Origin: Klebsiella sp. BIGb0407
GTDB lineage: Bacteria; Pseudomonadota; Gammaproteobacteria; Enterobacterales; Enterobacteriaceae
Assembly: GCF_024807845.1 (NCBI RefSeq)
Contig: NZ_JANUEQ010000001.1
Coordinates: 1,234,900 to 1,298,899 of the forward strand
DNA: 64,000 nt
Direction: 5' to 3'
In this document: positions 17,926 through 27,664 of the stretch, piece after piece
How positions within the stretch are numbered: the first letter of the stretch is position 1
Layout: every line of letters starts with the position of its first letter
Notes under the pieces: model-generated
Told to the model about the DNA's origin: nothing
Database searches by the model: none
The model's input: only the letters and a program-made list of their open reading frames with translations
Program-made: the position numbers and the translations under genes

Positions 17926-18911
17926 TATGACTTTCCTCTATGCTGCATTGCCGAGGCGGCTAAGACCACTAAGATAAGCACTCCTTTGATGGCACCCATC
18001 CAGAAAATATTGACACCTAACAGACCCAGACCGTTTGATAAGGCATTAACCAGTATCGCGCCCAGCAATGCTCCCCAGATAGTCACCACACGACGACGTG
18101 AAAAAGCGCCGCCAAGGAAAGTGGCAAGCACCATCTCCATCAACAGTGGCGTTGCAGTCCCGCTCGAGCTACCCGATCCTTGAGCCAGTAGCGGGAAGAC
18201 CGCCAGTGCAGCAGCAACCGCGGCTATCAGCCAGGAGGCGAGGATCAGACGGCGGACATTCAGACCCGACATCTGGGCCATATCTTTGCCGCCACCGACA
18301 GCCTGCAAATGCTGACCAAAACGGCTGTGATGCAACAGAACCTGGAAGCCAATAAAAACCACGACCAGATAGATAAGCGCATAAGGCACGCCAAACAAAC
18401 TGCCGTCACGAAAGCCCATCATCAGCGGGTCATCAACGCTAATTCGACGCTGGCCGGTGAGCAAGTTGGTGATACCCGTAAAAGCGACGGAAGTGGACAG
18501 TGTTGCCAGGAGTGGCGGCAGCCCGGCGGCCAGCACCAGCAAGGCGTTAATACCACCGCAAACCAGGCACGCGATAACAAGACCGGCTAGCATCAGCGGC
18601 CAGGGCAACATCCACTCCATCATGCCAAGGCTCAGTAGTGCGACGCCCAATACCGCGATAGCAGGTAACGAGAGATCGATCCCGCCAGAGACCACATCAT
18701 CGCCACCTGCGGCAATCACGCATACCAGGCCAAAGCTTAAAATCGCCAGCGGGACACTTTGTACCAGCATACGGCTGATATTTTCCCAGCTTAAGAAGTA
18801 AGGCGACTGGATACTGAGCCAGATTATGAGTAAGGCGAACAGCAGCAGTGGAATTTTTTCAAACAGCCCGCGCAAGGAACGCGAGCCGAGTTTTTGGGTT
18901 ACAGTACTCAT
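17925..18911 (-). CDS. Ribose-type ABC transporter permease (first)
   Basis: RbsC-family inner-membrane permease of 328 residues. It has VVSGGIDLSLPAIAVLG near residue 75, the substrate-gate region, and AVGGGKDMAQMSGL as the ATPase-coupling helix. Its ATG overlaps the ATPase stop by four bases (ATGA), so the two are translationally coupled. It is paired with the following, different permease. The substrate cannot be read from the sequence. Confidence 0.85.
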   Translation of the reverse strand: MSTVTQKLGSRSLRGLFEKIPLLLFALLIIWLSIQSPYFLSWENISRMLVQSVPLAILSFGLVCVIAAGGDDVVSGGIDLSLPAIAVLGVALLSLGMMEWMLPWPLMLAGLVIACLVCGGINALLVLAAGLPPLLATLSTSVAFTGITNLLTGQRRISVDDPLMMGFRDGSLFGVPYALIYLVVVFIGFQVLLHHSRFGQHLQAVGGGKDMAQMSGLNVRRLILASWLIAAVAAALAVFPLLAQGSGSSSGTATPLLMEMVLATFLGGAFSRRRVVTIWGALLGAILVNALSNGLGLLGVNIFWMGAIKGVLILVVLAASAMQHRGKS

Positions 18912-20446
18912 TGTGGTTGTTCCTGCCCACCATTGATCGTTGCCAGTAACATATCAAGCGTCAGTCCGGTGGTAGATAAATCAGCGACTAAGGCACCACG
19001 CCACATCACCAGAATACGATCGCACAGACCCAGCAGTTCACTGGCGTCGCTGGAAGAAACCAGGACCGAACGTCCTTGCTCTGCCAGCTGGCGAGTACGT
19101 TGATAGATATCACTGCGGGCGCCAATATCCACCCCAAGCGTGGGCTCATCGAGAATAAACAGTCGGGCATCGGTTCCCAGCCAGCGCGCCAGAATCACTT
19201 TTTGCTGATTCCCGCCGCTCATATGACGAACCGGGATCAGTGGTGAACCCGGGCGGATACTTAAACGTTCAATCCAGTCACGGGCTTTCTGTAACGCTTT
19301 ACCGCGATGTTCCCAGCCAAGCGTGGCGTTATCTTTCATCGAGGCAAGGTTAATATTGTCGGCAGCAGAAAAAGGAAGTACCAGCCCCTGGTGACGGCGG
19401 TCTCGCGGCACCAGCGCCATACCCGCGCGGATCGCCTGGCGAGGAGTGCGTATGCGACAAACCTTACCATCAATGGCAATCTCACCGCTTTTCGCTTTAT
19501 GCAGACCATAGAGCGAGTCGATAAGGATATCTCGTCCGGCACCTAACAGCCCTGCGACACCGACGATTTCACCGCGCTGAATCACAAAGTTTATATTTTT
19601 TAACTGCTGACCATCGTTCAGGGAGCTGACGGACAACAGGGGGTGGTCAGTGACCGCAACATCATGACGCTGTTCACGCACAGCATAGAGCTGCTCTATC
19701 TCACGGCCGACCATCATTCTGATCAATGCATCCGTATTCTGTAAGAGCTCACGGTCAGGATAACCGACCACTTCACCGTTACGCAGTACGGTTCCCGCAT
19801 CACAGAGCAAAGCAATTTCGTTGAGATAGTGAGAAATATAGAGAATGGCAATACCTTGCTCTTTTAAACGCAATATCGCGTCAGACACCAGGCTTGCTTC
19901 ATGCACTTCAAGGGGGGCAGTAGGTTCATCAAACACCACAAGCTTAGCGGCGCCATCAATCAGCGCACGGGCAATTTGTACCAGCTTACGTTCAGCCAGG
20001 CTTAACTGGCTAATAAGACTGTCCGGATCGATGGCAATTTGCCAGGTATCCTGGAAAAACTTGCGGGTGGCTTCGCGCATTTGCTTACGGTTCAGCAGGC
20101 CTGCCTGAAGCACCGACTCTTGTCCCAGAAACACCGATTCGGCGACAGTAAAATGAGGGATAAGATTGAGTTCCTGATGGATAACCCGAATACCCTGGGC
20201 TTCTATCGCCGCTGGTTTACCAAGAGGAAGTGCCTCGCCGTCAAGGGTTGCGCTCCCGCCATCAGCCTGATAGACCCCGGCAAGGATTTTGATCAGCGTT
20301 GACTTGCCTGCGCCATTTTCGCCGATCAGACCGTGGATTTCCCCCGGCTTGATCGTCAACGTGACCGCGTTGAGCGCGGCCACGTTTGCGAAACGTTTAC
20401 TAATGCGGTCCATAACCAGACCGCGTTGCGTATTTTCGCTATTCAC
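18908..20446 (-). CDS. Sugar ABC transporter ATP-binding protein (RbsA type)
   Basis: Double-cassette ATPase of 512 residues for a ribose-family importer. The first cassette is complete: GENGAGKST, the LSLAERKLVQIA signature and VVFDEPTA. The second has the degenerate Walker A GLLGAGRDIL usual in this family, plus MSGGNQQKV and FILDEPTLGVD. The start is a GTG overlapping the binding-protein stop (TAGTG). It is the second gene of the operon. Confidence 0.88.
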   Translation of the reverse strand: MNSENTQRGLVMDRISKRFANVAALNAVTLTIKPGEIHGLIGENGAGKSTLIKILAGVYQADGGSATLDGEALPLGKPAAIEAQGIRVIHQELNLIPHFTVAESVFLGQESVLQAGLLNRKQMREATRKFFQDTWQIAIDPDSLISQLSLAERKLVQIARALIDGAAKLVVFDEPTAPLEVHEASLVSDAILRLKEQGIAILYISHYLNEIALLCDAGTVLRNGEVVGYPDRELLQNTDALIRMMVGREIEQLYAVREQRHDVAVTDHPLLSVSSLNDGQQLKNINFVIQRGEIVGVAGLLGAGRDILIDSLYGLHKAKSGEIAIDGKVCRIRTPRQAIRAGMALVPRDRRHQGLVLPFSAADNINLASMKDNATLGWEHRGKALQKARDWIERLSIRPGSPLIPVRHMSGGNQQKVILARWLGTDARLFILDEPTLGVDIGARSDIYQRTRQLAEQGRSVLVSSSDASELLGLCDRILVMWRGALVADLSTTGLTLDMLLATINGGQEQPQ

Positions 20447-21426
20447 TACTTCAATTCACCATAACCCAGTTTTTCATGTACCGCTTTTGCTTCTTCCGGG
20501 CCATTTACAGGAACAACCGGAATAAAGGTTTGAACCGGCAGTTTTTCCCCGGCAAAGTAACGCGCGACGTTTTCAGCAGACGTCTTACCGATAAGGCCTG
20601 GCTGCTGTGCGACGTTCGCTACAAACGGGCTGTCTTGCTCTGCCATGATTTCCAGAGTTTCAGGGCCTGCATCGATTGCGGTAACTTTGACATCTTTATC
20701 GCGGCCGGTCTCTTCCAGGGCCTGAACAATACCGATGGCTGGCTGATCCCAGCAAGCAACGTGGATAGCATCCAGTTTGCCTTTAGGATACTGACTTAAC
20801 AGTTCCAGGGTTTTCTTACGGGCATCTTCCGGTGAGTTAGCAAATTGTTCTGCCAGTTCTGGCTGAATAATTTTAATATTCGGGTAATCATTCAGAACAT
20901 ATTTCCACTGATCGTAACGGATACCACAAATACGTAATGCGCTGGAGAAGGCATTAAAAACGGCCACATTCCCTTTACCGCCCAGAGCATCAGCCATATT
21001 TCGGCCAATTGTTGAACCCAGGGTGTAGTTATCAGAGGTGGTGTTATTCACAGACTCAGGCGAAACGTGGTCAACGGTAAACACCGGAATACCCGCTTCA
21101 CGCAGCGCTTTGAATTTTGGTTCAACGGCGCTGTCACCGAGGATACTGATAACCGCATCGACTTTACGCGACAGCAGAATATCGTGGTTATTGGCATGAA
21201 CCTGATTGTCACGACCGCCATCAACAGCGACAACTTTACCGCCCAGTTTTTCAACTTCCGCGCTGGCACCTTTAAAGGCTTCACGATCCCAGAAGTGCTG
21301 AGTCCCCACTACAGCAACACCAATGGTCTTTCCTTGCAAGGACAAAGCATCAGCAGCAAATGTGCTGGCTGAAGTCACAGACAGCAGGCCCACTGCCGCA
21401 GCTAATAGCGTATTCTTAAACTTCAT
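20446..21426 (-). CDS. Periplasmic sugar-binding protein (RbsB type)
   Basis: Binding protein of the type 1 periplasmic fold (Peripla_BP_4), 326 residues. The signal peptide ends at ASTFA-ADAL. The mature part starts KTIGVAVVGTQHFWDREAF and contains DNYTLGSTIGRNMADAL, typical of the LsrB/RbsB group. I chose ATG 21426 because a longer upstream frame lacks a ribosome site and would bury the signal peptide. It is the first gene of the importer/kinase operon. A pentose or modified pentose is a reasonable substrate guess, no more. Confidence 0.87.
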   Translation of the reverse strand: MKFKNTLLAAAVGLLSVTSASTFAADALSLQGKTIGVAVVGTQHFWDREAFKGASAEVEKLGGKVVAVDGGRDNQVHANNHDILLSRKVDAVISILGDSAVEPKFKALREAGIPVFTVDHVSPESVNNTTSDNYTLGSTIGRNMADALGGKGNVAVFNAFSSALRICGIRYDQWKYVLNDYPNIKIIQPELAEQFANSPEDARKKTLELLSQYPKGKLDAIHVACWDQPAIGIVQALEETGRDKDVKVTAIDAGPETLEIMAEQDSPFVANVAQQPGLIGKTSAENVARYFAGEKLPVQTFIPVVPVNGPEEAKAVHEKLGYGELK

Positions 21427-21842
21427 TCTGGTAGTTATCCTATATTCATCACGAGTTGAAACACACAATGACAACAACAATGGGCATGCCCAAATAAAAA
21501 ATAGTTATAACTTATATTCACATAGTCATATCACTAAGTCACCAGAGAATTAACACTTATGACATAAAAAAATCCTGATAAAACAGGTTACAAGGACAAA
21601 CAGGCAGTAAAAGAAAATGGTTATGCTATTTTTTTTGAAACAAATCTCATTCCTGAGAAATAATATTAAAGCCCGTAAGGAACATCATCTGTCGATAATA
21701 AAAACTGCCTTTAAAGATAAATACCAAATCATTCTCTAAAATATTCCTTTTTTGACGTCATATTTCACGCATAAATTTAAGCTATCTTTTCAACACGCCG
21801 TGATTATGATGTGCCTTTGGTATTAGAAAACAGAGTATCAGC
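21427..21842. other. Divergent intergenic region: importer operon / BisC-like gene
   Basis: About 415 AT-rich bases between divergent starts. A TGACGTCA palindrome lies near 21753. I found no gene, FNR box or CRP box that I would defend. Promoters for both sides must be here. Confidence 0.4.
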
Positions 21843-24155
21843 ATGAAAACGGAACATCAGTTGGCGGTAATGCACTGGGGAACCTATCGGGTTACCACCG
21901 AAGGTGAACGCATCGCTTCAATTTCACCGGTTGGCTGGGATAAAAACCCTTCGCTTATCGGTCAGTCGCTTACCGAGTCGGTCACCGGTAATTCCCGCAT
22001 TCGTCGCCCGGCGGTCCGTTCAGGTTATTTAACCGGTGGCCCTGCTTCTCGCGAGGGGCGTGGTAAAGAACCCTTTGTTGAAGTTAGCTGGGAGCAAGCC
22101 ATTGCCCTGGTCGCGCAAGAAATGCGCTCCGTTCAAAGTCGCTGTGGGAATGAGGCTATTTTTGGCGGTTCTTATGGCTGGGCCAGCGCCGGGCGTTTCC
22201 ATCATGCTCAAAGTCAGTTGCACCGTTTTCTGAAAGGTTTTGGTGGCTATACTGCCAGTACTAACACCTATAGTAGTGCAGCAGGTGAACGTATCCTGCC
22301 GCATATTCTCGGCCCGCTAAGTCCGTTACACCATCAGCATACCCACTGGTCGGTACTGGAAGAGCACTGTGAAGTGTTTGTCGCTATCGGTGGCCTGCCG
22401 GTACGCAATGCCCAGGTTAATGGCGGCGGTGCCAATGACCATATGCTTAAGCACTGGCTGGAACGTCTTAACCAGAAAGGGGTTAAGTTTATCAATGTCA
22501 GCCCGGTCAAAAACGATCTCAGCGCCGTGCCTGATGCCCAATGGCTAGCCGTTAAACCCGGCACTGATACCGCATTACTGCTCGCTTTGTGCCATACATT
22601 GATTAGCGAATCGCGCCATGACCAGGCCTTTGTGGACAGTCATACCGTCGGCTTTGAACCCTTCCGTGCCTATCTTCTGGGTGAAACTGATGGCAAGGCT
22701 AAAACGGCTCACTGGGCTGCGGGTATCACCGGGCTTGATGAGCAGGTGATTATCGACCTGGCGCGTACGCTCTCTAAAAAACGCAGCATGGTGAATATCT
22801 CCTGGTCGATTCAACGCGCTCGCCAGGGGGAGCAAGCCTACTGGGCGACCGTCGCACTGACTGCTCTGCTCGGGCAAATCGGTACGCCGGGTGGTGGGCT
22901 GGCGTTTGGCTATGCCTGTACTAACCTCGCCGGGGCGGGTCGCGTCTCATTTTCAGGCCCACGTTTACCGGCCGGGAAAAATAAGATAAACAGCGTTATT
23001 CCTGTTGCGCGCTTGTCCGATATGTTGCTGCATCCGGGTAAAGAGTATGAGTTTGATGGCCAGCACCTGAATTACCCGGATATCCGTCTGGTGTACTGGG
23101 CCGGGGGCAATGCGTTCCATCATCATCAGGATCTGAACCGTCTGGTCGAAGCCTGGCGTCGCCCTGAAACTGTGATAGTTCATGAACAATACTGGACCGC
23201 TCAGGCAAAATTCTCTGACATCGTATTCCCCGTCACTACCTCACTGGAGCGTAATGATATCGGCAGTGCCGCCCATGATGGCTTTATGATTGCCATGCGT
23301 CAGCAGATCCCTGCGGTAGGAGAAGCCCGCGACGATTACAGGATTTTCTCAGACCTCGCACATGCGCTCGGTTTTGGTGAAGAGTTCACTGAAGGTCGTA
23401 GCGCTGAAGAGTGGCTGCCGGAACTCTATGAAACCTCCAGAGGCAGAGCAGAGAGCGATGGTATTACACTTCCCGCTTTTGAGGACTTCTGGGATCAAGG
23501 TAAGCTGGAGTACGCTGCACCACAAAAACCACAGATTTTTCTGTCTGACTTCCGTGCATCTCCGGAAGATTTCCCGCTCTCCACCCCTTCAGGCAAGATT
23601 GAACTTTATTCCAAAACGATAGCAAGCTTTGGTTATCGTGAATGCCCGGGTTATCCGTTCTGGGACGAAGAAGAAGCCAGCTTCCAGGCACAACAGGCAC
23701 AAGACTGGCCGTTACACCTGTTATCCAGCCAGCCACGAACCCGACTGCATAGCCAGTACGATCACGGGACTGTCAGTCGCCAGACCAAGATAAAGGGACG
23801 TGAACCCCTGTGGATGAATCCACAGGATGCCGAGCTCAGGGGCGTCAGTGAAGGAGATGTGGTGCGGGTATTTAATCAACGAGGTGCCATCCTCGCCGGG
23901 ATCCATATCAGTTCACAGATTATCCCGGGCGTAGTGCAAATATCTACCGGTGCCTGGTACGATCCGTTAGATCCTGCAACCCCAGGATCGCTGGATAAAC
24001 ACGGTAACCCGAATGTCTTGACTGAAGATCAGGGAAGTTCGCGTCTGGGACAAGGCTGTAGTGCGCAAAGTTGCCGGGTCGAGATTGAATTATGGCACGA
24101 GGAACTACCGCCAATAACTGCCTTTGATCCACCCGTATTCGTCACTGTTAAATAA
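21843..24155 (+). CDS. BisC/TorA-family molybdopterin oxidoreductase
   Basis: A 770-residue molybdoenzyme of the DMSO-reductase superfamily, closest in layout to E. coli BisC (biotin and methionine sulfoxide reductase). GSYGWASAGRFHHAQSQ and NTYSSAAGERILPHILG surround the serine Mo ligand. VYWAGGNAFHHHQDLNRL, FPVTTSLERND and GSSRLGQGCSAQS at the C-terminus are family landmarks. There is no Tat leader and no N-terminal FeS cysteine motif, so a cytoplasmic enzyme is expected. It needs the cofactor finished by MoeA/MoeB nearby. Sequence divergence from BisC means the substrate could be another S- or N-oxide. Confidence 0.85.
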   Translation: MKTEHQLAVMHWGTYRVTTEGERIASISPVGWDKNPSLIGQSLTESVTGNSRIRRPAVRSGYLTGGPASREGRGKEPFVEVSWEQAIALVAQEMRSVQSRCGNEAIFGGSYGWASAGRFHHAQSQLHRFLKGFGGYTASTNTYSSAAGERILPHILGPLSPLHHQHTHWSVLEEHCEVFVAIGGLPVRNAQVNGGGANDHMLKHWLERLNQKGVKFINVSPVKNDLSAVPDAQWLAVKPGTDTALLLALCHTLISESRHDQAFVDSHTVGFEPFRAYLLGETDGKAKTAHWAAGITGLDEQVIIDLARTLSKKRSMVNISWSIQRARQGEQAYWATVALTALLGQIGTPGGGLAFGYACTNLAGAGRVSFSGPRLPAGKNKINSVIPVARLSDMLLHPGKEYEFDGQHLNYPDIRLVYWAGGNAFHHHQDLNRLVEAWRRPETVIVHEQYWTAQAKFSDIVFPVTTSLERNDIGSAAHDGFMIAMRQQIPAVGEARDDYRIFSDLAHALGFGEEFTEGRSAEEWLPELYETSRGRAESDGITLPAFEDFWDQGKLEYAAPQKPQIFLSDFRASPEDFPLSTPSGKIELYSKTIASFGYRECPGYPFWDEEEASFQAQQAQDWPLHLLSSQPRTRLHSQYDHGTVSRQTKIKGREPLWMNPQDAELRGVSEGDVVRVFNQRGAILAGIHISSQIIPGVVQISTGAWYDPLDPATPGSLDKHGNPNVLTEDQGSSRLGQGCSAQSCRVEIELWHEELPPITAFDPPVFVTVK

Positions 24156-24212
24156 TATTTATCCGGCAACCGATATTCCTATTATATTAATAGGAATATC
24201 TTCCGTAAAAAA

Positions 24213-24240
24213 TACCCAGTACTTAATAACGTACTGGGTA
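24213..24240. terminator. Bidirectional terminator between BisC-like and carbonic anhydrase genes
   Basis: A perfect 10-bp stem TACCCAGTAC/GTACTGGGTA. On the minus strand it is followed by TTTTTT, so it efficiently ends the carbonic anhydrase transcript; on the plus strand only TCAAAATT follows. Confidence 0.8.
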
Positions 24241-24246
24241 TCAAAA

Positions 24247-24978
24247 TTAAATTTCTAAAAAATCAACCACCCCATTGTGCAAATGATACATACTACCGAC
24301 AATCTTGATTTTGTTCTCCTCCTCTAACTTTTTTAATACCGGGCTATTTTTTCTGATATCCTCAATTGTCATTTGAACATTTGTTTTTGCAACGGCATCA
24401 ACAAATTCATCATTACTTCCCGAACGTTCCCCCTGATAATCTGTTTCAGATATCGCCGGTTTGATTTTTTCCAGCAATCCGGTGAGATTACCTAACTCAG
24501 CATTATCAATAGCGCCCCTGACTGCACCACAAGAAGTATGTCCCATCACTAGCACGACTTTGGCCCCGGCAACGGCGCAGGCAAACTCCATACTTCCCAG
24601 TATGTCGTCATTTTGAATATTTCCGGCAATACGCGCATTAAAGATTTCCGCAATACCGGAGTCGAAGATAATTTCTGCTGGCGCCCTTGAGTCAATACAA
24701 CTTAAAATAACTGCCGCCGGATACTGACCTGTTTTGCTATCCAATTTTTGGGCAACATAATCATGCTGTGCCATTTTTCCTTCACGGAAGCGGATATTCC
24801 CTTCTTTGAAGTTTTGGATTATTTCATCCGGTGTCATCTTGTCGCGTTGTTCTTTAGTCAGGGTTGAGGCAAAGCCGATTGAGGGTAAAGTGACACCACT
24901 GACGCCTATCACTGCTAATGCTGATAATCCAGCTGAACGTTTTAATAATGAACGGCGTGATAATGTAGACTTATTCAT
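24247..24978 (-). CDS. Tat-exported beta-carbonic anhydrase
   Basis: Interconverts CO2 and bicarbonate. The 243-residue protein has the beta-class zinc site: SCIDSRAPAEIIFD (Cys, Asp-Arg dyad) and VMGHTSCGAVRGA (His, Cys). The N-terminus carries a twin-arginine leader, SRRSLLKRSAGLSALAVIG, with cleavage near GFA-STL, so the enzyme acts in the periplasm. I chose ATG 24978, preceded by AAAGGTGAG; a longer frame would place 15 residues ahead of the Tat motif. It is a single-gene unit. Most enterobacterial beta-CAs (Can, CynT) are cytoplasmic, so export is notable. Confidence 0.9.
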   Translation of the reverse strand: MNKSTLSRRSLLKRSAGLSALAVIGVSGVTLPSIGFASTLTKEQRDKMTPDEIIQNFKEGNIRFREGKMAQHDYVAQKLDSKTGQYPAAVILSCIDSRAPAEIIFDSGIAEIFNARIAGNIQNDDILGSMEFACAVAGAKVVLVMGHTSCGAVRGAIDNAELGNLTGLLEKIKPAISETDYQGERSGSNDEFVDAVAKTNVQMTIEDIRKNSPVLKKLEEENKIKIVGSMYHLHNGVVDFLEI

Positions 24979-25531
24979 ACTCTCACCTTTAATGACATTA
25001 TTTGGGATTGGATAATCAGGCAATATATGACTTGCAGCAGTCAGGACGGCATTCCTTTGCCTTATTGATTATTCTCCATTAATTTTTACCGAACGCTTTT
25101 AGTATTATAAAAACCCTCGCCAGAACGGCGATTTTACAGAACAGCATTGCTGCTATAACAGACTAAGTCACTTGAATAGTTTATATTTAATTCACCTCCT
25201 GCTTTAATAAAGCATACCCGAAACGGGCTTGTAGAGTGGAATTAATATAAAGCTAGCACAAATTATTTTATCGATCCATATAATTCAACAGCAATTGAAA
25301 TTAATATTTATTTCAGGAAGCAACTACCACCATTAATACAATAAACAAACCCAGAAACTTTAATATTATTATTGTGATATATGATACCCAGGAAACAATA
25401 ATAACTTTTAGCGTGCATTAACAGGAGTGTATTAAATAAAACTTCCCAGAAAGACTGTAGTTTTTACCTTACCAGGTTCACCTTCAACTTGAAAAGGAAT
25501 AAACTGAAGCCATTAACCGGGAGGAGATAAA
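24979..25531. other. Divergent intergenic region: carbonic anhydrase / esterase
   Basis: About 550 AT-rich bases. I see only a small TGCTTTAATAAAGCA hairpin near 25200 and no supportable gene, operator or RNA. Confidence 0.4.
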
Positions 25532-26449
25532 ATGAAACTGGAAAAAGGGATTGCTGAACTGGTACAAGGGTTTATCCAAAGCGGACGCCCTTCTGTCAGG
25601 GGGCAAGCTCTCGAAGACCGTCGTCAAGGCTATATCAGTAGCACCGTCTTAGCGGGCGAAATAGAAAACCAGGTTGAGGTTAAAGACATTGAACTGGAAG
25701 GCCTGATATTACGTATTGTTTCACCGCTGAATGCCACCTCACCTCTGCCCGCGGTTGTCTATTTCCATGGCGGGTGCTTTGTCAGCGGAGGGTTTGCAAC
25801 CCATGATAACCAGTTACGCCAGCTGGCAAAACAGGGTCAGTGTCGGGTCATAGCGGTTCAGTATCGGCTGGCGCCAGAACATCTGTTCCCGGCGGCTCAT
25901 GATGATGCCGAAAAAGGGGCTAATCTGGTCTGGAAATATGCTGATAAGCTCGCGATTGTTAGGGAAAATATTACCCTTGCCGGTGACAGTGCGGGAGGAA
26001 ACCTGGCATTAGTCACCGCGCTCAGGCTGAAAGCCGCTCAAGTCTGGCAACCTCGTCAGGTTATCTTACTGTATCCAATGCTTGATACCTCTGCCCGGTT
26101 TGCCAGTTACACCCAATATGGTGAAGATTACATTATTACCCGTGACACACTGGTCACAGGATATGAACTTTACCTGGTTCCAGGCGATGAACAGCACCCT
26201 GATGCCAGCCCGCTGTGGCGCGATGATTTTAACGGTTTACCTTATGTTCATATTATTACTGCCCAATACGATCCGTTAGCCGATGAAGGCGAAGCCTTAT
26301 ATCAGCGTATGCTGGAACAGAACGTCGAGGTGACCCATCAACGCTGGTCGGGTGTTATTCACGGTTTCTTTCAGCTGGCAGGTGTCAGTCTGGCTGCACG
26401 CGAAGTGATGAGAGATGTGGCACGGCGGGTAAACTCCCCGCTTATTTAG
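25532..26449 (+). CDS. HSL-family alpha/beta hydrolase (esterase)
   Basis: Cytoplasmic carboxylesterase-like hydrolase of 305 residues, family abhydrolase_3 (hormone-sensitive lipase group). The oxyanion-hole motif is YFHGGCFVSGG, the nucleophile elbow GDSAGGNLAL, and the Asp and His of the triad sit in AQYDPLADEGE and GVIHGFFQ. No signal peptide. The ATG has a strong GGGAGGAG site. It stands alone between a long leader region and a bidirectional terminator. The natural substrate is unknown; such enzymes commonly hydrolyse short acyl esters. Confidence 0.88.
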   Translation: MKLEKGIAELVQGFIQSGRPSVRGQALEDRRQGYISSTVLAGEIENQVEVKDIELEGLILRIVSPLNATSPLPAVVYFHGGCFVSGGFATHDNQLRQLAKQGQCRVIAVQYRLAPEHLFPAAHDDAEKGANLVWKYADKLAIVRENITLAGDSAGGNLALVTALRLKAAQVWQPRQVILLYPMLDTSARFASYTQYGEDYIITRDTLVTGYELYLVPGDEQHPDASPLWRDDFNGLPYVHIITAQYDPLADEGEALYQRMLEQNVEVTHQRWSGVIHGFFQLAGVSLAAREVMRDVARRVNSPLI

Positions 26450-26464
26450 TTAACCCAAAGACAG

Positions 26465-26493
26465 ACACGATCGAGGTATTCCCTCGATCGTGT
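26465..26493. terminator. Bidirectional terminator between esterase and uronate-lyase operon
   Basis: A perfect 12-bp stem ACACGATCGAGG/CCTCGATCGTGT with a 5-base loop, followed by TCAGTATTATTTT, between convergent genes. Confidence 0.88.
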
Positions 26494-26504
26494 TCAGTAT
26501 TATT

Positions 26505-27653
26505 TTAATTTTTGACAGCCGGGCACCACATCAACTGTTCTTTCAGGCTTTGTGTCTTTGCCGGAAACAGCGCCAGCACGCGACGATAGTTTTCTGCATG
26601 CTGAGGATAACCGCGAACAGATTGCAACATTACGCGAAGCGCACTGTCCCAGACTATTCCCTGTAAATCACTGTACGGCCAGAGATCTGACTCGCAAATA
26701 AAAGGCACCAGGTAATCAATTCCCAGCTTAACGCCTCGCCCATCGCGAACAGTATTCCAGCGATCGAAATCAATATGCTCGGCATAGCGGTTAAGCAGCA
26801 AGTGAGCCTCAAGATTAAACAAAGAGTAGTGGAACGGTATAGTACGCTCCAGCTCCATGGTCTGTTTACCATCCTGATCAATCTGGGCTGCCATACGCTG
26901 TGTAATACCTTGCTCGATGATCCGGGCCACTAACCCTCTGTCGCCGTAAAATAATGCATTGACTGCACGCTGGGCGTCATACCAGGTTCCGTGATTGTTA
27001 TGCCAGACATATTCCGAATGCCCTATCTCGCTGTAATACATCCAGTGGTTAAAATCACGAAACCACTGGTGCAAACCAATAATATCATCGGTATCCAGCA
27101 CCCCTTCACTACTGATAAGCCCGATAGTATCAATGACCATCCACAACAGCCGAGTGTCGATTAATCCCGTGCCGCGCCCGGAAACAATCCCTGGAATAGC
27201 CTGGCCATAATTTAAGTGGGGATTCATTCGTGTTTCAGTATTTAAAAACCAGCACCGAATTTGCTCTGCGGCCGCCTGAGCATATTTTTCCTGCCCGGTA
27301 AAATATCCGGCCAGTCCCAGGGTAAGACAACGTTCGCACATGCGAATAATACGAGCCGTATCCGTGTCATTATTTTCACACTGTGGGTTCGTATGCCCGT
27401 CCCGACGAATATAAGGTAAACCGTTAGGGCGGCGAGGATTAGGCCACCAGTATGTCCCCAGGCTGTAATAATCATTGGCACAACCGCTGACCGGTCTGAG
27501 CTTTTTCTCAATCACCGTTTCTGGTGTAACTTGTAACAGCGTATTGGCATCGGTGATAAGCTGATTTAGCGCCATCTTCAACGGGGAAAAAGGCTGTTTA
27601 AGGCTCGATCGTGCATTATCGAGACAATTTTCATCAAGTGTATACAACTTCAT
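26505..27653 (-). CDS. Cytoplasmic alginate/glucuronan-lyase-like protein (PL38/AlgL superfamily)
   Basis: Predicted polysaccharide lyase of the (alpha/alpha) toroid alginate-lyase superfamily (PF05426), 382 residues. Motifs shared with the two exported paralogs in this locus are GTYWWPNP, GLPYIRRDG, the presumed catalytic WHNNHGTWYD, and ELERTIPFHYSLFNLEA with the Arg and Tyr. There is no signal peptide, so it should act on oligosaccharides imported by the adjacent ABC transporter. I chose ATG 27653 with GGTGG upstream; a GTG two codons earlier is possible. It is last in the importer operon. Alginate versus glucuronan specificity cannot be decided by eye. Confidence 0.8.
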   Translation of the reverse strand: MKLYTLDENCLDNARSSLKQPFSPLKMALNQLITDANTLLQVTPETVIEKKLRPVSGCANDYYSLGTYWWPNPRRPNGLPYIRRDGHTNPQCENNDTDTARIIRMCERCLTLGLAGYFTGQEKYAQAAAEQIRCWFLNTETRMNPHLNYGQAIPGIVSGRGTGLIDTRLLWMVIDTIGLISSEGVLDTDDIIGLHQWFRDFNHWMYYSEIGHSEYVWHNNHGTWYDAQRAVNALFYGDRGLVARIIEQGITQRMAAQIDQDGKQTMELERTIPFHYSLFNLEAHLLLNRYAEHIDFDRWNTVRDGRGVKLGIDYLVPFICESDLWPYSDLQGIVWDSALRVMLQSVRGYPQHAENYRRVLALFPAKTQSLKEQLMWCPAVKN

Positions 27654-27664
27654 TGCCACCGTAT

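Noticed and set aside
17537-18801. Several plus-strand ORFs of 60-146 codons opposite the permease genes
   Set aside because: They are antisense shadows of strongly supported membrane-protein genes and have no ribosome sites or domains.
24216-24240. Palindromes near gene ends as possible mobile-element ends or attachment sites
   Set aside because: They are intrinsic terminators between convergent genes with adjoining T runs; no transposase or integrase is present in the window.
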